Assembly (NCBI GenBank): GCA_023205875.1
Contig: CP060756.1
Span: 744,001 to 808,000, forward strand
Direction: 5' to 3'
DNA: 64,000 bases
Origin: Chloropicon primus
Taxonomy: Eukaryota; Chlorophyta; Chloropicophyceae; Chloropicales; Chloropicaceae
Part shown: in pieces, positions 27,427 to 38,397 of the stretch
Layout: each line of letters begins with the position of its first letter
Position numbering within the stretch: the first letter of the stretch is position 1
The notes under the pieces: generated by a model
Database searches by the model: none
Seen by the model: only the letters and a program-made list of their open reading frames with translations
What the model was told of the DNA's origin: nothing
Translations under genes and position numbers: made by a program

Positions 27427-30400
27427 TTATAGATGCATGTCGTGGGCGAGCTTGTACGGCAAGCGCGGTGGGCCGATGATCATTAGTAGTACAGGAAGCA
27501 AGACAAAAGCATGCAGGGTGCTCAGTATGACGAGGATGAGGTACATCCTAAAGTAGTAGATCTGGAAGATCTCCGTCTGGGACAGGGAGAGCACAAGAAC
27601 TCCGATGAGCTTGGTCAGGGCGATCCCGTTGAAGACGGGAGTTCCCATCCGAGACAGGGCGACCTGGGCCCTGAACGTGTTGGATCCGTCAGACACGGTG
27701 AAGGCCCTGACAATATGAATGCAAAACTCCAGGGCAATTCCGATTGCCATGGCCAAGTTCGTCAGCGAGACCGCGTTGAACTGGATGCCGAACAGGTACA
27801 TGCACCCCATCATGTCGACCACCACTGACATGACCACGACCATGGTCAAGCCAGCCGCCCACAAGCTGCCCAGGAAGAGATAGGACACGCCAAGAATGCT
27901 TATCGCCGCGACGGAGAACGTCAGGGTGGCGTAGTAGTCCATCTCCAGGTACTGCTCGAAGAAGACGTAGAAGACTGAGTAGGGGAAGACTTCGAGCCCA
28001 AGCTCCTCCGAAATCTTTCCCGTCAGCTTTTTGGCCTCCCTGAGAGCCGTGATGAAATCGTTCTGGGTCGCCAAAGGGGTGTGGTACCCCCTGTACCTCG
28101 CGGCCTTGACGACGCCTTCGCTGACACCAGCGTAGCCCGTGGGATCCGAGTCGCTCCTTTCCAACTCCGTGTTGTAGGCGCCCCTGCCAGCCTTTGCGCA
28201 CTCCTTCGACGGGATCGCCTCCATGAACCAAGGAATCGTCTTGTTGATCTGCGCCAAAGTTGGCCTGCTTCCATGCAAGTGGAAGAGCGGATCGGGGCTG
28301 TTGCCATCAAAGCACGTTTCGCAAGCCTTGTCCGTCGACGCAGTGGGGCAGAAAGTCTCGTTGCTGTACATTCTGCAGCACCTGTTCAGGGAGGGATTGA
28401 TCCACGAGATGTAGTCATCGATCCAGGAGGCCGCCGAGGTCGCAATGTATGAAGTGGAAGGGATCTCGGCCGCGTTCTGAATTTGATTCAGCATCGAGTT
28501 GGACATACAACCGGCAGTGGCGCACGTCTTGTTCACGTCATCAGAATCCGGCTGGACGTTCATGTGCTTCTGGACAAAGTAAACGGGCGGGCCAACTCTC
28601 AGCTGGGTTGCGATGTCCCCAAAGTAGTCCTGCAAGTACGAGTCTCGCGGCAATGCGACAGTCTGCTCCAGACCCAGTTCTACGTGCTGAATGCAACCAA
28701 TAGCGCTGAAGAACATTGCGAGAAAAGTGAGAAGCACTGAGATTTGCACAGCCTGCTTTTGAAGCACTTGGCTGAAGCTAATTGCCAGGCTCTCCAGAAC
28801 CCCGCTCTCAGGGCCGCCTTTCCCATCGGCACTGGGAGAGCCCCTGACCTCCTTGATGCAGGGCATGCAGTCCATCCTGCGGTTCTTGATTCTCTGCTCG
28901 TCCAGCAGCAGCATTGCTACAAAGGCTGTCACTTGGAAAATGTAGTCGATCAGGACAGTAATCGCAGCAAACAGGGCAAAAGTCGTGCAGGCTGGCATGC
29001 CCGTCAGGACTCCGGCAAGGAACGCCAAAAACTCTGCAGTGGCCGCAAGTGTGATGCTGGGGCCCGCAGAAGAGAGGGCATTGCCGACTCGGATTGGCAG
29101 GGCCAGATTCACGTCCTGGCACTGGAGCGTGTGGGCAAGAATGCACATGTTGTCCACTCCGATGGCAAGAGCAAGGAAAGGAATGACCTCAACGATCAGG
29201 AGGGTCGACTTCACGCCAAGAGTGGACAGGATTCCAGCGGCGCACAACACGCTCAAGATCACCAGCAGCACCCCACCCAGTCCAAGAAGTATCCTGGTGC
29301 GGAAACACATGAGGCTCGGTTTGCAGGAGCTGGCACCGCCCAGGACAAAAGTCATGTACACGAACATCGCTATGAAAGAGAAGGCCACCGTCATGGCGTC
29401 GGCGTTGCTTTCCCTCTCAAGCTCACTCTGCACAGAGCTTTCAGAAGAATAAGAGAGCCTCAAGTTGCTGGCACCGGTAATCTTCAACAGCTTTTCTTGC
29501 ACGATGCTGATGAACTGCTTCTCAAACGCAAGAGCCGCGTCCAAGTTCTCCTCCGAGTTGTCAACCAAGTACACAACGATCAAGGAGGTCGAGTCATTGG
29601 AGTAGACGACGTTACCCTGGTCCCTCGGGAAGCCACCGAACACGAGCTTCGGGTCCATGGGCGCCTTGAACGCAGAGAAACAGCTCTCTTCTGTGATCCA
29701 GTGCTGGAAGCAGAATTCCATCCAATCCTTGTCGTTGGGGTGGGTCGACGCGGCATCCTCAAAGGCGGTCCTGTTCATCTGCCAGTACTGCAGGATGCTC
29801 TGCGTGGCACACGCCCCGGTCGGACCGAAAGGCTTGAAGCAAATGTCATCGAGAGTGGCGTTCTTTCCATTGTCAAGAGGCACGGAGATATCGTTGATGA
29901 TGTCCTGCATTTCGAACATCATTCGGATGTTGTCCTCCGTCACGATGCTGGAATTCGAAGAACTGTCGTTCTTGGTGATGATCAGCTGCTCGATCCTGTA
30001 GAACTTCCCGAAGGCCTTGTTGAAGAAATCTTGCTCCAACTTCGTGCTGCTGCCCGCTGGAACCCAGAGGTTCTCGGGATTTGTCTCCACCTGAAAACGC
30101 AGGAGACCAAGCAGGCACAAGGCAACGAAGATCATGGTGATGAGCAGCGTCCTGATCGGGTACGTTGCGATCCAAACGCCTTGCTTGTAGAACCACTTCC
30201 TCAAGAACCCTTCTACAGGCGGAAGCACCAGAGCGTTCGCCTCCGCCTCCATGGCACTCTTCAGCTTGTCACGGACGGAAACGCCGTTGGCATCGCCCTT
30301 AGAGCCCAGAAGGGGCTCTTCCGCGCTCGCGTAATCGTCCAAATCGCTGTCTTGACTCCCGCCGTCCGACTTCCTGTTCGCCCGGACCCACGTGAAGGTT

Positions 30401-31272
30401 CCAGAAAAAGCGATGACAAGGAAAGCGACCACGAGTCCCAGGTCCATGCAGCCCAGGGAGTTTGCCGGCAAACCCAGAGCGGTGCAACCTGGCGGCGGCG
30501 GCGGCGGGGCAGGTTTCGGCTTGGTGCACGACGGGCCCTGGGGGCAGTCCCCGCAGGAGCAGCCAAAGGACTTGTCGTAGCAGGTCGGGAGGGTGTCGTT
30601 CATGGTCACGACCCCCTGCGGCACCGGGGACTCCGTGGTGTTGAGGGGGAAGTTGATCGTGATCGGATTCAGCAAGGGGAACTTCTCCCCCTGCTTGGAA
30701 AGCATCATGTGCCAGCCCTTGCAGTCGTCGGTCTTGCACAGCGTATCCATGGCCTTCACATTCATCGAGGAGACCTTCACTTCCTTGCAAGAGTTCCACA
30801 GGGACTCGCCAAAGTGGGGCGCAACGTAGTAGTCCACCTCGTCCACGTCCTTGCCGTTGCCCGTCGTCTTCGTCACGTTGAGGAACTCCTCCTGGTAGGG
30901 CGCGCAGGTCATCCAGCACCAAAGGTGCTTGAAGTTGTGGTCGCAGGCAGGGCAGCCCAAAACTATCTGGTGCAGCAGCTGCATTTTCGTGTACAGGGTT
31001 TGAATTTGCGACTCCGCGCAGCAGTACTCGCCGTCCTTGCCACCGAACGCGCTGTAGAGGGCCGGGCAGGCGCTCTGGAGCTTCTCCAGCTTGCTCTCAT
31101 CGGCTATCTTCTGCGGTGCAGCACCGTTCGCCACGAGCGGCACTCCGAGCAGGCTTTGACCAAACATCGCACATCCTTTCTTTTGCGCGCTCGCGACGGT
31201 CGCGAAAAGAAGCAGACTCGTTGCGGTTACCGCGACGCACGCCCGCAACACGGCAGCTCGCGACCGAGGCAT
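27427..31272 (-). CDS. NPC1: NPC1-like sterol/lipid transporter
   Basis: Endomembrane (late endosome or vacuole) sterol transporter of the RND superfamily. A single exon of 1281 aa from the ATG at 31272. A signal peptide (SLLLFATVASA) precedes the Cys-rich N-terminal sterol-binding domain (GEYCCAESQIQTLYTKM, CPACDHNFKHLWCWMTCAP). A Pro-rich linker and TM1 (about residue 280) lead to the first lumenal loop. The sterol-sensing domain starts near residue 620 and contains EVIPFLALAIGVDNMCIL. The second lumenal loop is Cys-rich, and a final five-helix block (VVVMSVVVDMMGCMYLFGI) ends at the short tail YKLAHDMHL. Length and order match NPC1 throughout. It is upstream of, and on the same strand as, the FKBP-TPR gene. 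Confidence 0.95.
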   Translation of the reverse strand: MPRSRAAVLRACVAVTATSLLLFATVASAQKKGCAMFGQSLLGVPLVANGAAPQKIADESKLEKLQSACPALYSAFGGKDGEYCCAESQIQTLYTKMQLLHQIVLGCPACDHNFKHLWCWMTCAPYQEEFLNVTKTTGNGKDVDEVDYYVAPHFGESLWNSCKEVKVSSMNVKAMDTLCKTDDCKGWHMMLSKQGEKFPLLNPITINFPLNTTESPVPQGVVTMNDTLPTCYDKSFGCSCGDCPQGPSCTKPKPAPPPPPPGCTALGLPANSLGCMDLGLVVAFLVIAFSGTFTWVRANRKSDGGSQDSDLDDYASAEEPLLGSKGDANGVSVRDKLKSAMEAEANALVLPPVEGFLRKWFYKQGVWIATYPIRTLLITMIFVALCLLGLLRFQVETNPENLWVPAGSSTKLEQDFFNKAFGKFYRIEQLIITKNDSSSNSSIVTEDNIRMMFEMQDIINDISVPLDNGKNATLDDICFKPFGPTGACATQSILQYWQMNRTAFEDAASTHPNDKDWMEFCFQHWITEESCFSAFKAPMDPKLVFGGFPRDQGNVVYSNDSTSLIVVYLVDNSEENLDAALAFEKQFISIVQEKLLKITGASNLRLSYSSESSVQSELERESNADAMTVAFSFIAMFVYMTFVLGGASSCKPSLMCFRTRILLGLGGVLLVILSVLCAAGILSTLGVKSTLLIVEVIPFLALAIGVDNMCILAHTLQCQDVNLALPIRVGNALSSAGPSITLAATAEFLAFLAGVLTGMPACTTFALFAAITVLIDYIFQVTAFVAMLLLDEQRIKNRRMDCMPCIKEVRGSPSADGKGGPESGVLESLAISFSQVLQKQAVQISVLLTFLAMFFSAIGCIQHVELGLEQTVALPRDSYLQDYFGDIATQLRVGPPVYFVQKHMNVQPDSDDVNKTCATAGCMSNSMLNQIQNAAEIPSTSYIATSAASWIDDYISWINPSLNRCCRMYSNETFCPTASTDKACETCFDGNSPDPLFHLHGSRPTLAQINKTIPWFMEAIPSKECAKAGRGAYNTELERSDSDPTGYAGVSEGVVKAARYRGYHTPLATQNDFITALREAKKLTGKISEELGLEVFPYSVFYVFFEQYLEMDYYATLTFSVAAISILGVSYLFLGSLWAAGLTMVVVMSVVVDMMGCMYLFGIQFNAVSLTNLAMAIGIALEFCIHIVRAFTVSDGSNTFRAQVALSRMGTPVFNGIALTKLIGVLVLSLSQTEIFQIYYFRMYLILVILSTLHAFVLLPVLLMIIGPPRLPYKLAHDMHL

Positions 31273-31517
31273 CTCTTCGCCTTTGGGTACGAACCTAAAG
31301 TCCTCCTCTCCGGCGCGATCGAGTCGAGTCTGTTTCCTCGGAATTTTTTTCTGTGCCTCTCCAGGAAAACGGAAACGAAACTTTTGCCTGGCAATAATTG
31401 TGTCATTGGGATACTTTTGTTATTACCAAGGGTTGTTGTTGTTGTTGTTGTTGTTGTTCAAAAAGATGGGCACCTTTGGTTCTCCTGTTCCTGTTCTTTG
31501 CGGTGTCGTCTTCGACT

Positions 31518-32413
31518 TCAAGGTGCGAAAAGGTTTCTGCTGTTGAGGCCGTATTTCTTCAGAAATCGTTTGTTCCAGGAGTGGGTGGCCTTGCTTCCGC
31601 GCCTCGCGCCCTCCTCGTCCTTCTTGAGAACGATCTTGTTGTTCAGACTCTTTCTCTTCTCCCTCGTCAGGCGTTTCATCCGGTCCTGGAAGGACTCGGG
31701 GCTGTTCACCGGCTGGGTGGTGTGGGTCGACTTCACGCGAGCGAGGAACTTGTTCTCGAGGGGCTTGGGCTTCCTGAAGAGCTCGCCGCTCGAGGCGGCC
31801 CCCTCCTTGCCCGACTCGTCGCTGGTGGACGCCAAGGTGTTGCTGGAGAGCCTCCTCTGGTGCTGTGGCTTCCACCCAAGGATGTCCTTGATGACCGGCC
31901 TCGAGGCCAAGTCCCCGGGAACCTGGAAAGCTTTGTTCTCGAGCGTGGTCTTCGCCCCGTTCTTCATCAGGTAGTCGACCATGCCTATGTTATTGCACTC
32001 GCAGGCGAGGTGGAGCGGGCTGTTGCCCTTTTGGTCCTGGCTATTTAAGTCGGCTCCCTTGCTCACGAGAAGGCGTACGGTCTCAAAGTGGGCCGACACG
32101 ACCGCCAAGTGGATTGGACACCACCCGTTCGCGTTCCTCGAGTTCACGACCGCCCCCTTCCTCATCAGCAGGGTCACGGCACTGTCCATGCCCTTGTTCG
32201 CCGCGTAGTGAAGTGCGGTGTTCCCGGCGTTGTTCCTGTTGTTCACGAACGCGCCTTTCTCTATGAAAAGGTTGATCAGGTCCGTGTGCCCGCGAACGCT
32301 CGCCAAGTGCAGGGGCTGCGGGGTAGGACAAGTAGCAGCAACAAGGAAGGAGTCAGTCCACGGTATAGGGGCGCTCTGTGGTGGCAAGGCGAAACGAGTG
32401 CTTTTTGGCTCGG

Positions 32414-32452
<39 letters not shown>

Positions 32453-32857
32453 GTGTGTGTGTGTCTGTGTGTGTGTGTGTGTGTGTTGGAGAGAGAGAGA
32501 GAGAGGGAGAGCTTCTGTGTTCTCTGTTGTGTGTCCGCGCGCTCCCGATCTCTCACTCACCTCGTTTCCATGCTTGTCCTTGGCAAGAATATCAGCCTCG
32601 TTCATGAGCAAGAACTTTGCGACGCGGCAGTTTCCCTCCTCCGCTGCCGTGTGAAGGGGCGTCGCCTTCAACAGCCCGTCCTTCGCGTTCACCGAGTCCG
32701 CAAGCGTGATGCACTGCTGCACGTCCGTGTCGATGAGCTTCTGCAGGGAGTCCACATCACACCTCGACACCGCGTGGTGCAGCGAGTGCTCCTCTAGATC
32801 CTTGCGGTTGAACACGGGCTTGGACAAGTCCCAGTTCGACTTCCTCCTCAGCCCCAT
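31518..32857 (-). CDS. Ankyrin-repeat protein (two exons)
   Basis: Exon 1 is 32857-32561 and exon 2 is 32315-31518. The GTGAGT donor and CCCCGCAG acceptor join in phase 0 inside an ankyrin repeat (KDKHGNE/PLHLASVRGH), which supports the splice model; 364 aa. The ATG at 32857 is the first in frame. About five ankyrin repeats span residues 25-250, for example GLLKATPLHTAAEEGNCRVA and NAGNTALHYAANKGMDSAV. The C-terminal 115 residues are basic and disordered (KRLTREKRKSLNNK; WNKRFLKKYGLNSRN). The 245-nt intron is packed with CT, GT and GA microsatellites at 32415-32505. A protein-binding scaffold; partner unknown. Confidence 0.85.
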
Positions 32858-33503
32858 GGTAGGGCCACCGTAGGGCTTGGTTATCCTTCCAGTACGGCAC
32901 GACGTCGACAAGGCGACGTACTCCTCGAAGCTTGCACCCTTTCTCCCTTCCCTTGCCTCGAGGGGTCAAAGCAAAAAGCGAAAAGCCTTTGGCGAGCAAC
33001 ACTGCTGCTTCAAGACGCGTGCCGCTTCAAAAGGAAAGTCCAAAGGCGAGGAGTCGGTCAGCTCTGCTTCCTCCTGCTCTGCTGGAGAGAGAGAAAGAGA
33101 GTTAAAGAGAGAGAGAAAGAAAGAAAGAAGGAAGGAGGGAGGGATCAAAGCAAGCAAGCCTTGGTTTCCTTTCCTTTCGTTTCGTTTCGTTTTGCCGCTT
33201 GGACAAGCTCGGTTCAATCCGTATCTCCGTATTTCTGTCAAACGCGAAACTAAAATCAAAGGCGCGGGACCTTGGGACGGTCAACGGTCTTTCTTCATAT
33301 GACATTATGACGAGGACGAGGACGACATCATGACGGAGAGGAGCGAGAGCGAAGACAACCCCACCGCACCGACTCAACCAACCCTGTCGTCGCAGATGTC
33401 GACTTCTTTGTCTTGCCCCTGGACCGCTTCCCTCGACCTCTCCCTTTTGTCTTCTCCCACGGCTGTACCTTGTTTGTTTGCTTTACAGTCCCTTCCCGGA
33501 GCA

Positions 33504-33589
33504 CGAGTCGCGATGCCGGTGGATCGACGGAGAGGCGGCAGAGGCAGAGGGATCCACCCCCCGTGCCGTGCTCCCGTCATCGCGACTCG
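33504..33589. repeat. Nested inverted repeat (possible structured RNA)
   Basis: Outer arms 33504-33515 (CGAGTCGCGATG) and 33578-33589 are perfectly complementary over 12 bp; inside them, 33518-33525 (GGTGGATC) and 33551-33558 form a second perfect 8-bp stem with a 25-nt loop. GGAGCAC at 33498-33504 could pair alternatively with GTGCTCC at 33568-33574. Seen directly; whether it is transcribed is unknown. Confidence 0.75.
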
Positions 33590-33821
33590 CCCTCGATCTA
33601 CCCCTCATTCTCTGAAAGGGGGCGAGCGGGGCATTCATCGAAAGCAAACCTCGCAAAGGTTTTGAATCGATGGCGACGTTCCTCCCCCAACCCCGCAGCA
33701 TTGTCATCCCATTGTCACCCTCCTCGTTGCCTCCTCGTCCTCGCTTCATCTTTTCAAAGATCTTGCAGGATAAGATTGAGAGAGCGCCTTATCGTCGTCG
33801 TCGTGAGTGGCGGACTGGAGG

Positions 33822-33823
<2 letters not shown>

Positions 33824-33856
<33 letters not shown>
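33824..33856. repeat. (GA)16 tract abutting the translocator start codon
   Basis: A perfect GA dinucleotide run whose end is one base from the ATG at 33858. The same placement is seen before LYRM7 (20354-20369), the LRR gene (10232-10259 on the opposite strand), the PH gene (10566-10579), PGK (39805-39831) and others. Confidence 0.9.
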
Positions 33857-33857
<1 letters not shown>

Positions 33858-33860
<3 letters not shown>

Positions 33861-35582
33861 AAGGGGCTTGGCAAGGGGCAAGCGAGGAGGTGCGGCGGGG
33901 CTTCTGTGGGGGCACCATCTGCGGAGAACCGAAAGGTGTTGAGGTCGACGTTGTCCGTGTCGTCGTCGTCGTCGTCTTCAAGCTTGAGGAGGCGGGAGAG
34001 GAGACTGCAACTGGGGAGGGAGGCCGGGAGGAACGCGGGGGGTCGCGTCTCCGTCGGGTCCTCCAGGATCGTCGTCGAGTCCCGAAGGCAGGGCGGCTTG
34101 AAGGTGAGGGCGGCCGCGGAGGTGTCCGCGGACGGGAACGGCAGCGCGATCTCCGAGCCGGAGCTGACGCCGGTGAAGGTCGTGCCCTTCGTGGTGTCCG
34201 TGGCCCTGGGGGTTATCATAAACTTCCTCGTCCCGAGGCCCGACGGGATCACCAAGGAGGCGTGGCAGCTTCTGTCGATATTCGTCTCCACGGTCGCTGG
34301 GCTCGTGATCGGGCCGCTCCCCGTCGGGGCGTGGGCCTTCGCGGGGGTGACCACGGCGATAGCTACCAAAACCCTCACCTTCAAGGCGGCCTTCTCCTCC
34401 TTCAGCCTGGACGTCATCTGGCTGGTTGTGAACGCGTTCTTCCTCGCCAAGGGCTTCGTGAAGTCTGGCCTGGGAGACAGGGTGGCCACCTACTTTGTCA
34501 AGCTGTTCGGCAAGAGCTCCCTCGGGCTCAGCTACGGCTTGACGGTGAGCGAGGGCATTCTCAGCCCCTCCATGCCGAGCTCCACCGCCAGGTGCGGCGG
34601 CATCTACCTCCCGATCATCGTGTCGCTGGCCAAGCAGGCGGGATCCTTGCCGGGAAAGACTGCGAACAAGCTGGGGGCGTTCTTGGCCCAGGCCCAGCTG
34701 CAGACGACCGCCCACCTCTCGAGCATCTCCCTCACGGGGGCGGCGCAGAACACCTTGGGACTCGTGCTCGCCGCCAACCTGGGCTACGCGGTGTCCAACC
34801 CGTGGATCACTTGGTTCAAGGCCGGGATCGTTCCCGGGCTCGCTGGGCTGTTCTTGACGCCGTTGATCGTCTACAAGATCATGCCTCCTGAGATCAAGGA
34901 GACGCCGGACGCCCCAAAGGCCGCGGCCCAGAAGCTCAAGGAGTTGGGCCCCATGAAGAAGATCGAGTGGATGGTCGCCGGAACCATGATGCTCACCATG
35001 GTCTTGTGGATCTTTGGAGACAAGCTCGGCATCGCGGGGGCCACCGCGGCGATGGTCGGAATCACTCTGCAGATGATCGGAGGGGTGTTGACGTGGGACG
35101 ACCTCCTGAAGGAGAAGGGTGCCTGGGACACGCTCATCTGGTTCGCTGTCTTGGTCGCCATGTCCGCCCAGCTCAAGGAGTTCGGCTTGATCGGGGCCCT
35201 GTCCGCCAAGGTGAACGCCGGCCTCACCGCCATGAACCTCGGCTGGCCGGCCGTGTTCATCACCCTCCACGTCGCGTACTTCTTGCTGCACTACCTGTTC
35301 GCCTCCCAGACCGCGCAGCTCGCCGCTCTGGGCTCGGCTTTCCTGGCCACGATGATCGGCGCCGGAACCCCGCCACTCCTGGCGGCCTTGACGATCCCCT
35401 TCCACACCAACTTGTTCGGCGGAATGACCCACTACGCCAGCGGGCAGTCTGCCGTCTTCTACGGATCTGGCTACTACGACATGCCCACCACCTTCAAGGT
35501 CGGAGGCATCGTGGGAATCACCAACTTGCTCATCTGGGGCATCGTGGGTGGCGTGTGGTGGAAGATCATTGGTCTGTATTAA
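33858..35582 (+). CDS. DIT1: Plastid 2-oxoglutarate/malate translocator (DiT1, DASS/SLC13 family)
   Basis: Inner-envelope antiporter that exchanges 2-oxoglutarate for malate and so links plastid ammonia assimilation and photorespiration to the cytosol. 574 aa from the ATG at 33858, directly after a (GA)n tract. The first 80-90 residues are Arg/Ser-rich with a run of eight Ser (transit peptide). Eleven to twelve membrane helices follow. Family motifs: MPSSTARCGGIYLPI (the SNT-type substrate loop of the first half), LTGAAQNTLGL, and in the second half LFASQTAQLAALGSAF and GAGTPPLLAAL. It ends with the DiT1-like GVWWKIIGLY. Single exon. Plant DiT1 and DiT2 are close; DiT1 is the better match by memory. 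Confidence 0.9.
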
Positions 35583-36044
35583 CCAACTCGGCAATTTTTT
35601 CGCAAACAATCGAAGGAGTGGGCACGACACACACAGCACCGAGATTATGATTATGAATAATCGCCATCGAAAAAAGAGCATACCTCTTTCTACTTTAGGT
35701 TGTCAGGAAGAGGAACGTTTTCCCTGGTCCCCTCTCGCAAACACGTGCGTCGATCCCCTTGCCCCACCGAGGCCGCGCACCACTCACCTCTGTTTCCCTC
35801 GTCGGCATGCCAAGCTCCCAAGCCAGGGGAGTCGAGGCCAATCGCGGCAGCAGTTTTTGGGAGAGACCACTCACGATCCAGGCTTCCACATTGCATTCAC
35901 TCCACTTCCGCTAAGCTAAGCGCGATGAAATGTCGATGAAACCTCCATCTCCTCATCTCCTCCATCTCTGACGTCAGGACAAGATTCTGGACCAAGTGTC
36001 GCCTCCTGGTAAATCTTCCAGAAGCAGGCAGAAAATCGAGAAGG
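35583..36044. promoter_or_regulatory. Upstream region of mitochondrial HSP70
   Basis: 462 bp between two plus-strand genes. It contains a palindromic TGACGTCA (bZIP/CRE-type) at 35969-35976, about 70 bp before the HSP70 start, and a two-unit heat-shock-element-like TTCCAGAA at 36016-36023. Both are short enough to occur by chance. The first part is the 3' region of the translocator gene. Confidence 0.35.
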
Positions 36045-38180
36045 ATGGCAGCGACGATGGCGGCTGTGCGCGCGTGCCTCGCGAGGGCGACGCAAATGAT
36101 AAGCCTGGAGCAGGGCGTTGTCGGCAAGGCTTATGCCACGACTGCTTTGGGAGCCCACGCTCAAGCGACGCGAGCGGCGGCTAGGAAGACTGCGAACGTG
36201 AACACGTTCCATGGCCTGGGCAGGTATGCTCCCTGCGCCTCGGCGTTCGGGTCGAGGGCGTACAGCTCCGGGGCGGAGGTGATCGGCATTGATTTGGGAA
36301 CGACGAACTCTTGCGTCGCTGTGATGGAGGGCAAGGGCGCCAAGGTGATCGAGAACGCCGAAGGTGCGAGAACGACTCCCTCTGTGGTCGCATTCACGGA
36401 CAAGGGAGAGAAGCTCGTTGGAGTTCCGGCGAAGAGGCAGGCGGTGACCAACCCCATGAACACCCTCTACGCGACGAAGCGCTTGATAGGGAGGAGGTTC
36501 GAGGACCCCATGACGAAGAAGGAGGCGGAGTCCGTTCCTTACAAGATCGTCAGCGGCTCCTCGGGCGACGCCTGGGTCGAGGCCGGAGGGCAGCAGTACT
36601 CCCCCAGCCAGGTCGGTGCGTTCGTTCTGCAGAAGATGAAGGAGACCGCGGAGGCTTACCTGGGCAGGAAAGTCACCCAGGCCGTGGTCACGGTCCCTGC
36701 TTACTTCAACGACGCGCAGAGGCAGGCCACCAAGGACGCCGGCAAGATCGCTGGCTTGGACGTGCTGAGGATCATCAACGAGCCCACCGCCGCGGCCCTA
36801 AGCTACGGGATGGACAAGAAGGAGGGCCTCGTCGCCGTCTTTGACCTCGGGGGAGGAACCTTCGATGTGTCCATCCTGGAGATCTCCGGAGGAGTCTTCG
36901 AGGTGAAGGCGACCAACGGAGACACCTTTTTGGGTGGAGAGGACTTTGACAACGTCCTCCTCCACTACATGGCGGACGAGTTCAAGAAGGAGCAGAGCAT
37001 TGACCTCCTCCAGGACAAGCTTGCCGTGCAGAGGCTCAGGGAGGCCGCCGAGAAGGCCAAGTGCGAGCTTTCCTCCACCTCCCAGACGGACATTAACTTG
37101 CCTTTCATCACTGCCGATGCCACTGGGGCAAAGCACTTGAACGTCCAGATCACCAGGTCCAAGTTCGAGGCCCTGGCCAACAGCCTGATCGAGAGGACGA
37201 GGCAGCCCTGCCTGAACTGCATCAAGGACGCCGGCATCTCCACCTCCGACATCAGCGAGGTCATCTTGGTGGGAGGAATGTCCCGTATGCCAAAGGTGCA
37301 GGAGGTCGTCAAGGAGATCTTCAAGAGGGACCCAAGCAGGGGCGTGAACCCCGACGAGGTCGTCGCGTCCGGTGCCGCCATCCAGGGCGGAGTCCTGAGA
37401 GGTGACGTGAAGGACATCCTCCTCTTAGACGTGACCCCCCTTTCCTTGGGAATCGAGACGCTCGGAGGAGTCTTCACCAGGCTCATCACCCGTAACACCA
37501 CGATCCCGACGAAGAAGAGCCAGGTCTTCTCCACGGCGGCGGACAACCAGACTCAGGTCGGCATCAAGGTCCTGCAGGGAGAGAGAGAGATGGCCGCGGA
37601 CAACAAGATGCTGGGCCAGTTCGACCTGGTCGGCATCCCTCCCGCGCCTCGCGGGGTCCCCCAGATCGAGGTCACCTTCGACATCGACGCGAACGGAATC
37701 GTCAACGTCAACGCGAGGGACAAGGCCACCGGAAAGGAGCAGCAGATCACCATCCAGTCCTCGGGCGGATTGTCCGACGGGGACATCGAGCAGATGGTGA
37801 GGGACGCGGAGATGTTCGCCAGCAAGGACAAGGAGAGGAAGGAGCTCATCGAGGCCAAGAACACCGCGGACAACCTCGTGTACTCCTCCGAGAAGAGCTT
37901 GGACGAGCACAAGGACAAGCTCCCCCAGGCCGTTGTCGACGAGATCACCGCCGCCATCACGGACACCAGGACGGTCGCCCAGACGGAGAACGTGGAGGAC
38001 ATCAACAAGAAGGTCGATGCCTTGCAGAAGGCCGTCATGAAGATCGGCGAGGAGCTGTCCAGGCAGGCCGGAGGGAACAACACTGCCGAGGGCGGTGCCC
38101 AGGACGCCGGTGCCCAGGACGCCGGTGCCCAGGACGCCGAGTACACCAAGGCCGACGAGGAGAAGAAGGAGGATAAGTAG
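36045..38180 (+). CDS. HSP70: Mitochondrial HSP70 (DnaK/HSPA9 type)
   Basis: ATP-driven chaperone of the mitochondrial matrix, motor of protein import. 711 aa, single exon, ATG at 36045 (AAGGATGG). The first ~75 residues are Ala/Arg-rich without acidic residues until the mature start ([20 protein letters not shown]), a typical matrix presequence. Signatures: [24 protein letters not shown] and [15 protein letters not shown] of the ATPase domain; the linker [15 protein letters not shown]; the substrate domain with [14 protein letters not shown]. Mitochondrial/bacterial type is shown by [14 protein letters not shown] and by the absence of a KDEL or EEVD end. The C-terminus carries a tandem AGAQD repeat before EEKKEDK. 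Confidence 0.96.
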   Translation: MAATMAAVRACLARATQMISLEQGVVGKAYATTALGAHAQATRAAARKTANVNTFHGLGRYAPCASAFGSRAYSSGAEVIGIDLGTTNSCVAVMEGKGAKVIENAEGARTTPSVVAFTDKGEKLVGVPAKRQAVTNPMNTLYATKRLIGRRFEDPMTKKEAESVPYKIVSGSSGDAWVEAGGQQYSPSQVGAFVLQKMKETAEAYLGRKVTQAVVTVPAYFNDAQRQATKDAGKIAGLDVLRIINEPTAAALSYGMDKKEGLVAVFDLGGGTFDVSILEISGGVFEVKATNGDTFLGGEDFDNVLLHYMADEFKKEQSIDLLQDKLAVQRLREAAEKAKCELSSTSQTDINLPFITADATGAKHLNVQITRSKFEALANSLIERTRQPCLNCIKDAGISTSDISEVILVGGMSRMPKVQEVVKEIFKRDPSRGVNPDEVVASGAAIQGGVLRGDVKDILLLDVTPLSLGIETLGGVFTRLITRNTTIPTKKSQVFSTAADNQTQVGIKVLQGEREMAADNKMLGQFDLVGIPPAPRGVPQIEVTFDIDANGIVNVNARDKATGKEQQITIQSSGGLSDGDIEQMVRDAEMFASKDKERKELIEAKNTADNLVYSSEKSLDEHKDKLPQAVVDEITAAITDTRTVAQTENVEDINKKVDALQKAVMKIGEELSRQAGGNNTAEGGAQDAGAQDAGAQDAEYTKADEEKKEDK

Positions 38181-38397
38181 GAGGAGAAGAAGGAGGAGCG
38201 ACGAGCGGGGGGGGGGGTCGAAAGCACGGTATCGCGTCGTCGTCACGCGATTGCGCGCGATAAGGGTGGCACTGGTACCCCTGCTGCCCCCCCAAGCATA
38301 TATTTTTGTGTTCAAAACTTATAATCGAAAACAAAACAAGCATTTCTAAAGGGAAGCTTCTTAAAAATGAATAGACTTGTTGCGGGGGACCACCTTC

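Larger units (their letters stand above)
32858..33857. promoter_or_regulatory. 1-kb divergent region, ankyrin gene / dicarboxylate translocator
   Basis: The longest gene-free stretch in the window. It has GAAAGAAAGAAGG-type purine runs at 33085-33145, a TTTCG repeat at 33175-33192, a nested inverted repeat at 33504-33589 (listed separately), and a (GA)16 run at 33824-33856 that ends one base before the translocator ATG. Frames here are low-complexity and not convincing. A short RNA gene cannot be excluded. Confidence 0.5.

Noticed and set aside
28744-31974. A 1076-codon open frame on the plus strand
   Set aside because: It lies antisense to NPC1, which has clear domain matches throughout. 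The open frame follows from the gene's avoidance of TTA, CTA and TCA codons.
36016-36023. Heat shock element (TTCCAGAA) before HSP70 as a firm regulatory site
   Set aside because: Only two units, very near the start codon, and expected by chance at this length; kept only as a remark.
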